In this document: piece by piece, positions 10,075 through 19,519 of the stretch
Numbering within the stretch: the first letter of the stretch is position 1
Layout of the letters: every line of letters begins with the position of its first letter
NCBI RefSeq assembly: GCF_010233585.1
Contig: NZ_CP045997.1
Coordinates: forward strand, 248,001 to 312,000
Source: Spirosoma endbachense
Lineage (GTDB): Bacteria > Bacteroidota > Bacteroidia > Cytophagales > Spirosomataceae
DNA length: 64,000 bases
Direction: 5' to 3'
Program-made: the position numbers and the translations under genes
The notes under the pieces: model-generated
Database searches by the model: none
What the model saw: the letters and a program-made list of their open reading frames with translations, nothing else
What the model was told of the DNA's origin: nothing

Positions 10075-10302
10075 AGATAAACTTCTGGTTTCAACTGTTG
10101 CTGGCGTTGTGGTGGAAGGTCTCCAGGCGAAACGCCTTTGGTGATTTAATGGGCTAAACTATTGAAAAAGCGGAACGCCGTATGAAAGCTTTACACAAAC
10201 GGTAAGAAGTTGGATCGTGAATTCCCGCATAGTCGTTCGGGCAGTTGCTGTACAACAATCCCGAAAGGAGGGGGTTAACTAGATAGACTCAACACTTGAC
10301 AT

Positions 10303-11457
10303 ATGGAACTACAGCCTTTCTCGATCAATATTCCACAGCTAACGCTGGACGATCTGCGTGAACGTCTGATCCGGACACGCTGGCCCGACGAGGTTGACGA
10401 CGCCAACTGGGATTATGGTACCAATCGGGCCTATCTTCAGGAACTGGTACACTACTGGCATGATGTTTTCAACTGGCGGGAGCAGGAAGCCATGCTAAAC
10501 CAGTTTCACCAGTTTAAGACAACGATCTACGGTTTCGGGATTCATTTCATTCATGAACGGGGAAAAGGCCCGAACCCTATCCCTATTCTGCTGACCCATG
10601 GCTGGCCAGATTCGTTTCTTCGGATGTATAAACTTATTCCGTTATTGACCGATCCGGAGAAATACGGTGGGCGGGCCGAAGATTCCTTTGATGTGGTGGT
10701 GCCATCCATTCCTGGATATGGCTTTTCGGATCGGCCCCGCGAAAAGGGGTTCACGTCCGGACGGGTTGCTGATCTGTTTACCCGGCTGATGACCGACAGT
10801 CTCGGTTACAGCCGGTTTGGCGCTCATGGTGGCGACTGGGGCAGCAGCATTACAGAGCAGCTTGCCTTTACGCATCCGGCTTCACTGATCGGTATTCACC
10901 TGACGGATATTCCTTACCATCACTTATTTACTGTAAAGCCTGAGGAGTTGACGCCCGAGGAACAGGCGTACCTGAAAGCCGGTCAGGCCTGGCAAATGCA
11001 GGAAGGTGCCTATGCGCTCATTCAGTCGACAAAGCCACAAACGCTTGCCTATGGCCTGAATGATTCGCCCGCTGGACTGCTGGCGTGGATCATTGAAAAG
11101 TTTCAGCGGTGGAGTGATTCGGATGGCGTGTTAGAACGCAGGTTTACGAAAGAAGAGCTACTGACAAATGCCACAATCTATTGGGTGACAGAAACGATCA
11201 ATTCATCGATTCGACTCTACTATGAAGCCCAGCATCAACCCCCTTACTCGACGACCGAACGAACGGAGGTGCCTTTCGGAATTGCCCTTTTTCCTAAAGA
11301 CCTGATTCCGCCCCCGAGAACCTTTGCCGATCGGTTTTTTAACGTACAACGCTGGACGACGATGCCCAAAGGCGGCCATTTTGCTGCATTGGAAGAACCC
11401 GAATTACTGGCTAAAGATATTCAGAGTTTTTTTCGGCCACTACGGGCGTCTAGCTAG
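10303..11457 (+). CDS. epoxide hydrolase (alpha/beta-hydrolase, EHN domain)
   Basis: An alpha/beta-hydrolase epoxide hydrolase of 384 residues that would open epoxides to vicinal diols through an aspartyl ester. The N-terminal EHN domain begins FSINIPQLTLDDLRERL...RWPDE. The oxyanion motif HGWP is at 99-102, the nucleophile is Asp178 in GGDWGS, and the base is His359 in PKGGHFAALEEP. There is no signal peptide, so it is cytoplasmic. A purine-rich stretch lies about 30 bp upstream, too far to act as a ribosome site. It converges on the DUF892 gene across a hairpin. The physiological substrate is unknown. Confidence 0.95.
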   Translation: MELQPFSINIPQLTLDDLRERLIRTRWPDEVDDANWDYGTNRAYLQELVHYWHDVFNWREQEAMLNQFHQFKTTIYGFGIHFIHERGKGPNPIPILLTHGWPDSFLRMYKLIPLLTDPEKYGGRAEDSFDVVVPSIPGYGFSDRPREKGFTSGRVADLFTRLMTDSLGYSRFGAHGGDWGSSITEQLAFTHPASLIGIHLTDIPYHHLFTVKPEELTPEEQAYLKAGQAWQMQEGAYALIQSTKPQTLAYGLNDSPAGLLAWIIEKFQRWSDSDGVLERRFTKEELLTNATIYWVTETINSSIRLYYEAQHQPPYSTTERTEVPFGIALFPKDLIPPPRTFADRFFNVQRWTTMPKGGHFAALEEPELLAKDIQSFFRPLRASS

Positions 11458-11532
11458 ACTACTATAGCATTTTGAAAGGCATTGATAACATTGGCTGGAT
11501 CAATTTGCTGTTCTGAATATCGATCAAAACAG

Positions 11533-11565
11533 AACATCCCGAAAGTGATACACTTTCGGGATGTT
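11533..11565. terminator. 15-bp perfect hairpin between convergent genes
   Basis: Arms 11533-11547 and 11551-11565 pair perfectly around a 3-base loop and are followed by AAAAA on the plus strand, with GTTTT after the stem in the minus direction. It lies between the epoxide hydrolase stop and the DUF892 stop and can serve both. Confidence 0.85.
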
Positions 11566-11589
11566 AAAAATTGAATGTAAGAATAGGAA

Positions 11590-12228
11590 TTAAACGCCCA
11601 ATGGTCCACCCAATGTTACGTCTGCGTCTGAGCCATGAATCGGATGACGGCTGGCATGATGGCTACCCGGATGTTTTTCCTCTTCCTCTTTGGATCGGGT
11701 GTTCACGAACGATTCAGCCAGGGCGGTTAACTTATGATCAGTTGCTTTTTCTTCTTCCAGTGTTTGGGCCAGTAGTTCCGCCGACTGAGTAAAATCAAGC
11801 ACATTGGCCAGGGTCAGGAGCGATCCATAGATGGCAATTTCGTAATGCTCGATTTTCTGAGCAGCAATGATCAAAGCCGCATCGCGCGTCAAAGAACCCT
11901 GCTCCGTTTCCGAAACGACCTGATGGGCATCACTAATCAGCCCATCAATCGCGTGTGATGTATGATCCTCAGTCTTTATGCCAATTATTTTGAAAATCTC
12001 TTCCAGGCGTTCCACCTGATTGCGGCTTTCTTCCTGATGTTGCAGAAAAGCCGAACGTACCTCATTGGTCGTACTGGCGTCAGCCTGGTCGCCAAGGGCA
12101 TGGAGTGATCGCTTTTCTGAGTAATAAACACGCTTGAGCTCGCTGATAAACAGATCGCGTAACCCTTCGTCGGCCGAAGAGTCATTACCACTAAAAAAAC
12201 TTCCTATTTTATCTGCCAACGATGCCAT
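11590..12228 (-). CDS. YciE/DUF892 ferritin-like protein
   Basis: A 212-residue member of the DUF892 (YciE/YciF) ferritin-like family, a four-helix bundle found in stress-induced bacterial proteins. Evidence is the start of the bundle (LRDLFISELKRVYYSEKRSL), repeated Glu/His positions (HQEESRNQVERLEEIF, AAQKIEHYEIAIYGSLLTLA, EEEKATDHKLTALAE) that match the di-metal ligand pattern, and helix spacing. The last ~40 residues are His- and Gly-rich and look disordered. Function in the family is poorly defined; osmotic or oxidative stress is the usual context. Confidence 0.88.
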   Translation of the reverse strand: MASLADKIGSFFSGNDSSADEGLRDLFISELKRVYYSEKRSLHALGDQADASTTNEVRSAFLQHQEESRNQVERLEEIFKIIGIKTEDHTSHAIDGLISDAHQVVSETEQGSLTRDAALIIAAQKIEHYEIAIYGSLLTLANVLDFTQSAELLAQTLEEEKATDHKLTALAESFVNTRSKEEEEKHPGSHHASRHPIHGSDADVTLGGPLGV

Positions 12229-12306
12229 GATATGTGGTTGTATTTGAACTTAATGAGTTGATTGGTTTAACAACGCCTGATTCGAATTGTTTTCATCTAA
12301 AAGGTA

Positions 12307-15207
12307 CTAGCGCATAGTAACACCTTCGCGCAGAATCTGCACCCAGCCCTTGAGTTCCTGCGCTGGTGCATCCCGATCCAGCATGGCATACTGAATCGTC
12401 ACCTGATAATAATACAAGCCACTCGGCAGATCGGCTCCACTGGTTGTTTTGCCATCCCAGGCCAGTGTCGGACTGGTGCCTTCGTAGACCTTGCTGCCAT
12501 ACCGGTTGTAAACCACCAGCGCTACACTCTCCACAAACCGAGGGCACTTTAAGGGCTGAAACAGATCATTCTTCCCATCCCCGTTCGGCGTAAACACGTT
12601 CGGCAATACAAAAGCCGGACAGGCATCATTACAGACCGTGTTCGAAGGTAAACTCTCCATCCCCGACTTGCTTATTGCCGTCACATAATAACAACCGGCC
12701 ACCGTAGTCAGATTCGGGTGATCAAAACTCGTCGTAGGAGCGGGAATACTGGCCAGCTCGGCCGGTTTATCCTGCTGGTAACGTCCATAATAGAGCTTAT
12801 AGCCCACCACATTCGGATCGCAGGTGGGGCCGCTGGTGAGGGTCCAGCGGAGCTTGTTGGTAAAACTGGTTTGACCGCACAGGCTCTCACTGCTGAGGCT
12901 GGCACAGTTCAGACTATCCAGTCCCAGGTTTGGCGAACAGGGCTTGGTCGTATCACTTGGCGTGGCACAGATGATCTGGCTATAATTTTCGATCGGTTTC
13001 AGGCCCGCCAGTTTGGGGTCAGCATACTGACCTCGGGTCATCACCCGATAACAATAGCTGCTATCCGCTGTGAGCTGACGACTGGTATTTCCATCAGCCA
13101 CAAAAGTATCGGTACCCGTATCGGTAAAGACATAGGTCTGGGCACCCTGCACCCGCACTTCGGCGATTTTGTTAAAGGGGCCGTTGGGGCCGGAGCGGCT
13201 TCGATAGACGTCGTGGGTCTGGTTGTCGTTGGTCCAGGGCGTGTTGGCCTGCCAGCTCAGGGCTACCTGTCGCTGGGCGGGAGTAGCGGCCAGCCGGACG
13301 CTGGAAGCGGGGTCGGTCACATCCAGTCGGGTGAGCTGGCCATTGGTGCCGGTGTAGTAAAACTCAACCCGGTAGCGGTAGGCGCTATCGGTAGTATTGA
13401 GCCCTCTATCTACGTAAACGGTATCTGCAATGCCTGGCTGTATGTTCGTATTGATCGATGCTACGTTCGTAAAGACAGTGCCAGCCAGCCCAGTAGCTCG
13501 CTGGAGCCGATACTGATAGGGGGCTCCCAAATCACCAGGAGATAGGCCAATAGGCCGCGTCCATCGAACAGTGATCCGACCCCGTTGTGTATTCGTGCTA
13601 TCGACGGTGACCTGGGTCATCACGGGAGCCAGCAACGGCAATTCGAGACAGGCTTCGGTAGAGACCACACTAAGCCCGCCGTTGTTGCCAATACCGGGGT
13701 TGCTGGCTACGATCCGGTACGAATAGCTGACGCCCCGTTTGAGTGAACTGGTATCGATATAGCTGTTTGCCGTATAAGAAATACGGGCAATCTCCTGGTA
13801 ACCGTAGCTGGCAGCCAGACCCGTAATGCAAGCTTGTGGATCAATAGGCGTACAGCCTTCTTTGCGATAAATGATCAGCTTGGTTGTATCGCTTGATCCT
13901 CCAGACGTAGCAATTCGGCCGCAGCTATAGGCTGTCCAGTTGAGTTGAATGGCTCGTCCGGCGATGGTAGCCGTGGGGCGGGCCGTCAGATTTTTGACCG
14001 ATGGCGCATAGAGTCGAATACGCAACGTTGCGAACGAAACGAGTGAAGCAGTTCCTCTTCCGGGAGGTACATCATTGACTTTGAGGGTAATATCATACGG
14101 TTCCTCCCGTGCCTGATTGCAGTTGGTTTGCCAGGAAAAGGTAGCAGTGGCTGGCTGAGCCAAAGCAACGCCCCCATTAAGTAAGGTAGCATAGGCGGGC
14201 GGAATCCGCAGGTCGGCCGGTAAGGGCATGCCATCGCTATTGATGTTGAAAGGGCCGCCATACGCTCTGATAATAACCCGCTGACCGTCGGGGTCAGTAG
14301 CCGTGATGGGCTGCTGAATCAGTGTACCGGCTTCCACACAAATCTCGGCACCGACAATGAGCGGCCGTTTGTTGGGTTGATCGACAACCGTGACCTGCAT
14401 GTCGCGGATAATCTCGCCAATCAGTACGCCATTGCGCCATTCTTCAATGATAAAAGCGAAGTTAAACTGCCCGATCTGGCCCGGCGAATCCCAGCAGAGA
14501 TCACCCGTTACCGGGTCGATCGTAAATGTTGGGGGCGCTCCTCCGTTTTCCCGCGCAGTACTGAATTGGGTAGGGTCGAGATAAGCCGGAATTACTCGGC
14601 TACGGCAGCTATTGGAAATACCTTCCTGCGGTTTATACAATCGGTATGCTAAACTGTCTCCGTCGACATCGAATGCAGCCGGGTTATGGCAGAATTTCTG
14701 ACCAACGCGAGCCGAATCCAACGGCGGATTCAGCATAACGGGTGTTGAATTAACTTCAAGGGCCGCATTGATCAAAATCGTCGTAGAGACGTAAAACGAA
14801 AGGTTTTCAGAATCGGCAGCAGGGGGTAAATTCAAGGTCCCTTCGTTGCGATTGACAAGCACTGTTCCAATCACATAGGCTCCTGGTCCGGAGTAGGTGT
14901 GAATGACCGTGTATGAATTAACGGATGATGTATTTCCATTGATATAGACTCTGCCCGACCGTGCCACGGATTGAACAGTGCCATCACCAAAGCAAAAAGG
15001 TGCTTCAGTTGCCTGATCGGCAGCACCTTTCCCTTTCGGACTTTCGTCGTAATAGGCTGTCAGTGTGATCAGGTAGGTTAAGGATGAACCCGGAAGGCGC
15101 CGGGTGGTGATTTCGCCCGCCCGAACGTGGGTTGCCTGACTAACAGTTGGCCGCAAAAGTGCCCCCAGGCACAGTGCAAATAGCCCAATGATGGATACGA
15201 GACGCAT
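12307..15207 (-). CDS. large secreted protein with gliding-motility/type IX C-terminal domain
   Basis: A 966-residue surface or secreted protein exported by Sec and then the type IX system. The start at 15205-15207 gives a clean signal peptide (MRLVSIIGLFALCLGAL... cleaved near VSQA); an ATG 36 bases upstream would add 12 odd residues. After an N-terminal beta-rich part (THVRAGEITTRR) come several fibronectin-III-like segments with SYSYRIVASN, YRYRVEFYYTG and SSYCYRVMTRG strands. The last ~90 residues are the gliding-associated CTD: LPNVFTPNGDGKNDLF, VVYNRYGSKVYE, WDGKTTSGADLPSGLYYY. Cysteines are numerous in the middle. It could be an adhesin or structural filament; no catalytic site is apparent. 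Confidence 0.9.
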   Translation of the reverse strand: MRLVSIIGLFALCLGALLRPTVSQATHVRAGEITTRRLPGSSLTYLITLTAYYDESPKGKGAADQATEAPFCFGDGTVQSVARSGRVYINGNTSSVNSYTVIHTYSGPGAYVIGTVLVNRNEGTLNLPPAADSENLSFYVSTTILINAALEVNSTPVMLNPPLDSARVGQKFCHNPAAFDVDGDSLAYRLYKPQEGISNSCRSRVIPAYLDPTQFSTARENGGAPPTFTIDPVTGDLCWDSPGQIGQFNFAFIIEEWRNGVLIGEIIRDMQVTVVDQPNKRPLIVGAEICVEAGTLIQQPITATDPDGQRVIIRAYGGPFNINSDGMPLPADLRIPPAYATLLNGGVALAQPATATFSWQTNCNQAREEPYDITLKVNDVPPGRGTASLVSFATLRIRLYAPSVKNLTARPTATIAGRAIQLNWTAYSCGRIATSGGSSDTTKLIIYRKEGCTPIDPQACITGLAASYGYQEIARISYTANSYIDTSSLKRGVSYSYRIVASNPGIGNNGGLSVVSTEACLELPLLAPVMTQVTVDSTNTQRGRITVRWTRPIGLSPGDLGAPYQYRLQRATGLAGTVFTNVASINTNIQPGIADTVYVDRGLNTTDSAYRYRVEFYYTGTNGQLTRLDVTDPASSVRLAATPAQRQVALSWQANTPWTNDNQTHDVYRSRSGPNGPFNKIAEVRVQGAQTYVFTDTGTDTFVADGNTSRQLTADSSYCYRVMTRGQYADPKLAGLKPIENYSQIICATPSDTTKPCSPNLGLDSLNCASLSSESLCGQTSFTNKLRWTLTSGPTCDPNVVGYKLYYGRYQQDKPAELASIPAPTTSFDHPNLTTVAGCYYVTAISKSGMESLPSNTVCNDACPAFVLPNVFTPNGDGKNDLFQPLKCPRFVESVALVVYNRYGSKVYEGTSPTLAWDGKTTSGADLPSGLYYYQVTIQYAMLDRDAPAQELKGWVQILREGVTMR

Positions 15208-15444
15208 AGAGTTATCGCATTTCCCATACAACGCATCGAGCAATAAAACTTGTATCTTTTTTTGACTTGAAACTACCCGGTTATCTCAAGGATGAAAGAG
15301 GGGTACTAACCATCAGTTACAGCTTTTTATAAACTAATATAATTTGATGTAACGTATTGATAATTAATGAATTGATTACTTGAAGCCTAGAGGTGAGAAT
15401 TTACTGCTTCAGTTTTTTAAGGATTCACAGACCGCTTACACAAC

Positions 15445-15510
15445 AAATAGAATCTTTCCTGAAAAGCATACCTATTCCAATAGCGATGCTTTTCAGGAAA
15501 GATTCTATTT
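15445..15510. terminator. 25-bp perfect inverted repeat ending the sigma/DUF4097 operon
   Basis: Arms 15445-15469 and 15486-15510 are perfectly complementary. The 16-base loop contains a further nested CTATT/AATAG stem. It begins 24 bases past the stop of the last DUF4097 gene on the minus strand. The stem itself holds A/T-rich outer ends but no long U-tract. Confidence 0.82.
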
Positions 15511-15533
15511 ACTGGCCCACCTGTAGCAACTGT

Positions 15534-16232
15534 TTAGTCTTTCTTCCGCAGGTAAATATTGTTGCTGATTGACTCCAACCGAACATTGGGTCCACCGCCG
15601 TTTGTAGTGCCTTCCAGCATATAGCCAACAATGGGGTCTTTCTGTTTTTTGTTCTTGAAATCAATATCCAGATCCGAATAAACCTCTCCGGTTATGGTTT
15701 TTACGGCCAGATTAGCTCCCTTTTCTTTGGGCCAGCTCATATCGACATAACCACTGATGGTTTTAGCAGATACAGCGGATGTTGCCCCCCGAATGTCAAT
15801 GTTGCCATTGATGGATTCTACTTTAAGTTGCGCTTTCTGAGGTAGATAAACAACGTAATTTATATCGCTGCAAACGTAGTAATCTTTTCCGTTGCGTTCG
15901 GTGCGCCAGACAGATTTTGAGCCGGGGCAATCTTCAGATTTACCCTGTTTCAGTAGCTCATTGTCGAAGTCGGTTTTGACGCTGACTTCCTGATCCGTAG
16001 AGCCGGTGGTGACCAGCAACGCATCGTTGAGCTTACCTCCATTAACGGTAACGGCTATACGCACAGATACCTGCGCTTTGTCCCAATACCGGATCTGTAT
16101 GCTATCGGCGAACTTTAAGTTCAGGTTTACCAATTGATTCGGCACAACCGGCAGCGTTTTTTCAATGATTTTCTGGGCGAAAACCGGGCTGACCAGCAGA
16201 CAGAGTAAGAGTAGATACACAATTTTTTTCAT
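15534..16232 (-). CDS. DUF4097-like secreted protein, second copy
   Basis: A 232-residue secreted protein of the DUF4097/adhesin-like beta-helix type. The ATG at 16230-16232 gives a signal peptide (MKKIVYLLLLCLLVSPVFAQ). The body is built of short repeating strands (SINGNIDIRG, KTISGYVDMSWP, KTITGEVYSDLD). It ends GTTNGGGPNVRLES...NNIYLRKKD, nearly the same ending as the upstream gene, so the two are paralogues. It is the distal gene of a sigma-factor operon; 24 bp separate it from the gene upstream. A role as envelope stress or surface marker is inferred from context only. Confidence 0.85.
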   Translation of the reverse strand: MKKIVYLLLLCLLVSPVFAQKIIEKTLPVVPNQLVNLNLKFADSIQIRYWDKAQVSVRIAVTVNGGKLNDALLVTTGSTDQEVSVKTDFDNELLKQGKSEDCPGSKSVWRTERNGKDYYVCSDINYVVYLPQKAQLKVESINGNIDIRGATSAVSAKTISGYVDMSWPKEKGANLAVKTITGEVYSDLDIDFKNKKQKDPIVGYMLEGTTNGGGPNVRLESISNNIYLRKKD

Positions 16233-16256
16233 GGCGAAGAGAGGAGTAGGAGTCAA

Positions 16257-17036
16257 TCACTTTTGCTTACGGATATAGATATTACTGCTGATCGTTTTGA
16301 GTTGCATCTCAACGCCACCACCATTGGTTGTTCCTTCGATGTTCTGGCCACCGCCAACTTTCGACATACCATCTTTCGTGCTTTTCGTGCCCAGATCAAA
16401 GTCGGTATACATTTCGCCACTGATTGACCGAAGCTGCATATTGGCTTTTGAACTAGCAGGCAACGTAATGTCGATCGGACCGCTGATGGTTGAAATGGCG
16501 GTGGGTTTTTCCTGGCTCAGCGCTGAAAAAACGACTTTTATTTCTCCACTCGTTGTATTGGCAACCACAGGACCCGTTACATTCATGAGGTCAATCTGAG
16601 CATTGTTGGTGCGCACTTCAAGATCGCCATCCATATTGCTGATCGTGATGCCAGATCCCTGCCAGTTTGTCTGTTCAAACAGAATTGCCACTTTTCGGGG
16701 TAATCGAACGGTATATTTAACCGCCTTGCGGGTCGCTTTCTCAATGCGCAGACCCCCACTTTCCTGCGTTACGGCCAGGCCAATACCAGAGTTGTCGACT
16801 GCGCTATAATATAGCGGCTTTAAACCCTTGGCTCGCTCGGGGGGAGCTTCAAAACCAGATGCGGCCTGTATGATGACTTCATCACTGTTATGGCCTTCTA
16901 TTTTTATGTCGCCTGCCGACATTTCGATCGTGACCTTTCGATCTTTGGCATTGGCGAGTTTCGTTTTGTATTCCTGAGCGTGCGCAGTAGTCATGCACCA
17001 GACAATACTGGCGCTCAGCAGGAGCAACTTTTTCAT
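16257..17036 (-). CDS. DUF4097-like secreted protein, first copy
   Basis: A 259-residue secreted beta-helix-like protein with signal peptide (MKKLLLLSASIVWCMTTAHAQ). Repeating strand motifs include SAGDIKIEGHNSDEV, ISNMDGDLEVRTNN, NTTSGEIKVVF, STISGPIDITLP and RSISGEMYTDFD. The tail (EGTTNGGGVEMQLKTISSNIYIRKQK) matches the tail of the next gene. DUF4097 proteins are often encoded with ECF sigma or anti-sigma genes; here sigma and HEAT/anti-sigma genes lie directly upstream. It has no catalytic residues I can name. Confidence 0.87.
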   Translation of the reverse strand: MKKLLLLSASIVWCMTTAHAQEYKTKLANAKDRKVTIEMSAGDIKIEGHNSDEVIIQAASGFEAPPERAKGLKPLYYSAVDNSGIGLAVTQESGGLRIEKATRKAVKYTVRLPRKVAILFEQTNWQGSGITISNMDGDLEVRTNNAQIDLMNVTGPVVANTTSGEIKVVFSALSQEKPTAISTISGPIDITLPASSKANMQLRSISGEMYTDFDLGTKSTKDGMSKVGGGQNIEGTTNGGGVEMQLKTISSNIYIRKQK

Positions 17037-17171
17037 AATAAGATTTGAACTGGTTTTATTTATTTGTTTTCAATTGGCAGTAGGCAATCTTCTGTTGGTA
17101 GTTAGCAATAGCCAGTTAGAACTGATTGGTATGTATTGTCGACTGCCCACTGCAAGCTGCCCACTGAATAC

Positions 17172-17972
17172 TCAGGAAGCCGATCGGCCGGTTTGATTCA
17201 GTCGGGTTATTCCTTCTTCTGCTCGGGTTCGCACAATGTCAAGCACATCCTGGTTCTGAACCAGTCGCTGAATTTCGTCTACTGCTCGTTTTTCTTTGAT
17301 CGAAACGAGCACGTCGATAAGGGTCAGCTGAACATTCGGATCTGTCTGGATCTTAAGCGATTGAATCAGCGCTTCCCGTACGCCCGGTTCGTTTTCGAAG
17401 CGAGTCAGCGCCTGACAGGCCGCCAGCCTTACGTTCACATTGGCGTCGAAATTCAGCGTGTTTATGAGTAGTTGAGTAATGTCGCGATCAACCTGCGTCA
17501 GCTCATAACTTTGATTAACCGCCTGAATCCGTTCACTGGCCGATGTTTTAGGCATTTCGCCAAAAGCCAGCACTTTTTTCATTTCACTGGCGGACGTTTG
17601 GTCACCATTGACCGATGCAACCGCTTCTGTATCTGACAGGCCCGAATGCCATTGATTGTAGAACCGGCCACCTACGAAGCCAACGATGAGTAAAGCGATA
17701 CTGGCGGCTAATCGTATGAACCAGGATGTCAGGCTACGAATGCGACCTGGTTCGGGTGCACTCAGCTTAGCTGCCAGCTTGCTGGTAAAGACTGCTGACG
17801 GATGCTGTGTCCGGGCATCGGCAAAATAGCGAAACTGAGCCGCGTGACTTTGCAGGTGTGCCGGAATCGTATCCTGCTGAAAAAACTGTCTTAATTGTTT
17901 TTCTTCAGCAAGCGTAGTTTCACCTTCATAGTATTTTTCGAGCAGTGTTTCAATGTCCAGCTTCATAATCAT
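17172..17972 (-). CDS. anti-sigma-like membrane protein with HEAT repeats
   Basis: A 266-residue protein with a cytoplasmic N-terminal part (LDIETLLEKYYEGETTLAEEKQLRQFF) like Bacteroidota anti-sigma proteins, one membrane helix at about 85-103 (FIRLAASIALLIVGFVGG), and a C-terminal part made of HEAT-like helix pairs (VNVRLAACQALTRF, PNVQLTLIDVLVSIKEKRAVDEIQRL). Its start overlaps the sigma gene stop by 23 bases (17 if the second ATG at 17966 is used), implying translational coupling. The likely job is to hold the sigma factor at the membrane and release it on an envelope signal. There is no zinc-binding HxxxCxxC motif. Confidence 0.85.
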   Translation of the reverse strand: MIMKLDIETLLEKYYEGETTLAEEKQLRQFFQQDTIPAHLQSHAAQFRYFADARTQHPSAVFTSKLAAKLSAPEPGRIRSLTSWFIRLAASIALLIVGFVGGRFYNQWHSGLSDTEAVASVNGDQTSASEMKKVLAFGEMPKTSASERIQAVNQSYELTQVDRDITQLLINTLNFDANVNVRLAACQALTRFENEPGVREALIQSLKIQTDPNVQLTLIDVLVSIKEKRAVDEIQRLVQNQDVLDIVRTRAEEGITRLNQTGRSAS

Positions 17973-18468
17973 TGGCTTTTAGATAACTGTCGCGCAGACG
18001 TTGGCGAGCCCGTGACAGAATTACACGAATATTGTTGACGCTAAGACCAGTCAGTTGTTCGATTTCCTCAAACGAATACTCCTCTACGTCCCGTAAATGA
18101 AGAATGAACTTCTGCTGCTCGGGTAGCTCATTCATCAGACGGTTGATCAGAACAGCGCTGTCGGCCAGTTCAGTTTGTCGGTAGGGAGAAACAGTCTCCG
18201 ACTGAATAGTCTGCAAACTGGAGTCGTCGGTCATTTTCTGTCTGGTGGGCGATTTTAACCGATCCAGACATAAGTTTTTAGTCATCTGCACAGCCAGTGC
18301 TTCAACACTATGGTAGGCATCTAACTGTTGTCGGTTTGTCCAGAGCCGTAGCAAAACGTCCTGCATGGCGTCCTCTGCTTCTTCGCGATTGCGCAGAAAC
18401 ATACTCGCCAGCCGAAAAAGGCGACCCTGTACAGGCAGTATCCGTTGCTTAAAGGCTTGTAAGTCCAT
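17950..18468 (-). CDS. ECF RNA polymerase sigma factor
   Basis: A 172-residue group 4 (ECF) sigma factor. Region 2 is seen in FRLASMFLRNREEAEDAMQDVLLRLW and region 4 in EYSFEEIEQLTGLSVNNIRVILSRARQRLRD, with a short linker. The ATG at 18466-18468 is preferred over an in-frame TTG 30 bases upstream. It heads a minus-strand operon with an anti-sigma-like gene and two DUF4097 genes. By analogy with other ECF loci it probably activates its own operon, but no promoter pair could be compared. Confidence 0.94.
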   Translation of the reverse strand: MDLQAFKQRILPVQGRLFRLASMFLRNREEAEDAMQDVLLRLWTNRQQLDAYHSVEALAVQMTKNLCLDRLKSPTRQKMTDDSSLQTIQSETVSPYRQTELADSAVLINRLMNELPEQQKFILHLRDVEEYSFEEIEQLTGLSVNNIRVILSRARQRLRDSYLKANDYEAGH

Positions 18469-18633
18469 TTCAATGACAAAGACGAGCGAAGCGGACAAAC
18501 ATTACAGCTAGAAGTAATTTTTTTTTCGAAGTGCCACAAATTCGCCGTTGAGTGCAGCATTTATTGCTGATAGTAGATTTCGGTATGGACTGAATACCAG
18601 GCTTCAACTGAAATAATGGAGCGAGCAGGACGA

Positions 18634-19401
18634 TTATTTTGCTGGCCTGGATTTTCCTTTTTTGTTCGCCTGGCGGATTGCTTTGTGCGACAGATCATAC
18701 GTAAAACAGCTTTCCCATCCCTGAAAGTCGTAGTGCCACCATTCCCAGGGAAAAATAGAAAAACCCACGCGTTCCATCTCGGCTTTTAAGATAGCGCGGT
18801 GTGTCAGTGAGGCACTATCAGATTGCATGTAAGTATGAAACGCGCGGGGCGTCGATTCGTCATAATTCGAAGGCATCGATAGTCGCTTTCCTGTTTTTCG
18901 GTCGAAAAGCGTCAGGTCGATAGCCATGCCCCGGTTATGCCGTGAGCCTTTTCGAGGATCGGCCACAAATGTGGTATCACCATGTTCTTCGTAGAAAAGT
19001 ACGGTAATGGCATAAGGTCGGTAACCATCGAAAAGCAGCATCCCCAGTCCCTGTTTTTTTAGGTTTTCATGAGCCTGCCGAATAGCCAATGCCGCAGGTT
19101 TTCGCATGAACACATCGGCCGTAGGGTACAGTTTTCGTTTAAGGAAATTGTTGGTGTGGGCATATGTGACATCAAACTGGGCATCGGGTAGAATCTGGCG
19201 CATATCCACGAGTTCGTTGTCGGGGTTGGCAGCTACAATTTTCTGGTAGATCGTGACATCATTGACAACCGGCAGACCATACTTGCTTTTAGGTAGGTCG
19301 TATGTCGGTTGCTGGGCAATCGCTGTTAACGGGAGGCTACCTGACAGAATAGCGACGGCCAGCTTTCGTAAAAATAAATAGTTCGGGAATGCTTGTTTCA
19401 T
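18634..19401 (-). CDS. D-alanyl-D-alanine dipeptidase, VanX/M15D type
   Basis: A zinc dipeptidase of peptidase family M15D, 255 residues, with a signal peptide ending near IAQQ (residue 31). Zinc ligands are His155 and Asp162 in SRHNRGMAID and His223 in EWWHYD; the catalytic base is Glu220; Arg128 of GYRP is the conserved transition-state residue. Exported VanX-like enzymes usually recycle D-Ala-D-Ala or trim peptidoglycan fragments; there is no vanH/vanA neighbour, so this is not a vancomycin cassette. It is divergent from tetR. Confidence 0.94.
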   Translation of the reverse strand: MKQAFPNYLFLRKLAVAILSGSLPLTAIAQQPTYDLPKSKYGLPVVNDVTIYQKIVAANPDNELVDMRQILPDAQFDVTYAHTNNFLKRKLYPTADVFMRKPAALAIRQAHENLKKQGLGMLLFDGYRPYAITVLFYEEHGDTTFVADPRKGSRHNRGMAIDLTLFDRKTGKRLSMPSNYDESTPRAFHTYMQSDSASLTHRAILKAEMERVGFSIFPWEWWHYDFQGWESCFTYDLSHKAIRQANKKGKSRPAK

Positions 19402-19519
19402 CGAGTTAGCAGGTTGTTCGCCCTAAACTAGCGATTTTCAGGACATTAGATCGCAAAAGCAGTATCTCATCCGATTGTATCAGAGCATTTGGTAAAGATA
19501 GAATGTCAACAAAATTTAA

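Noticed and set aside
12718..13545. A 275-codon plus-strand frame inside the type IX cargo gene
   Set aside because: It lies opposite a well-supported gene, has no domain and reflects the composition of the minus-strand coding sequence.
18634..19401. A vancomycin-resistance cassette
   Set aside because: Only a VanX-like dipeptidase is present, exported by a signal peptide; vanH and vanA are absent.
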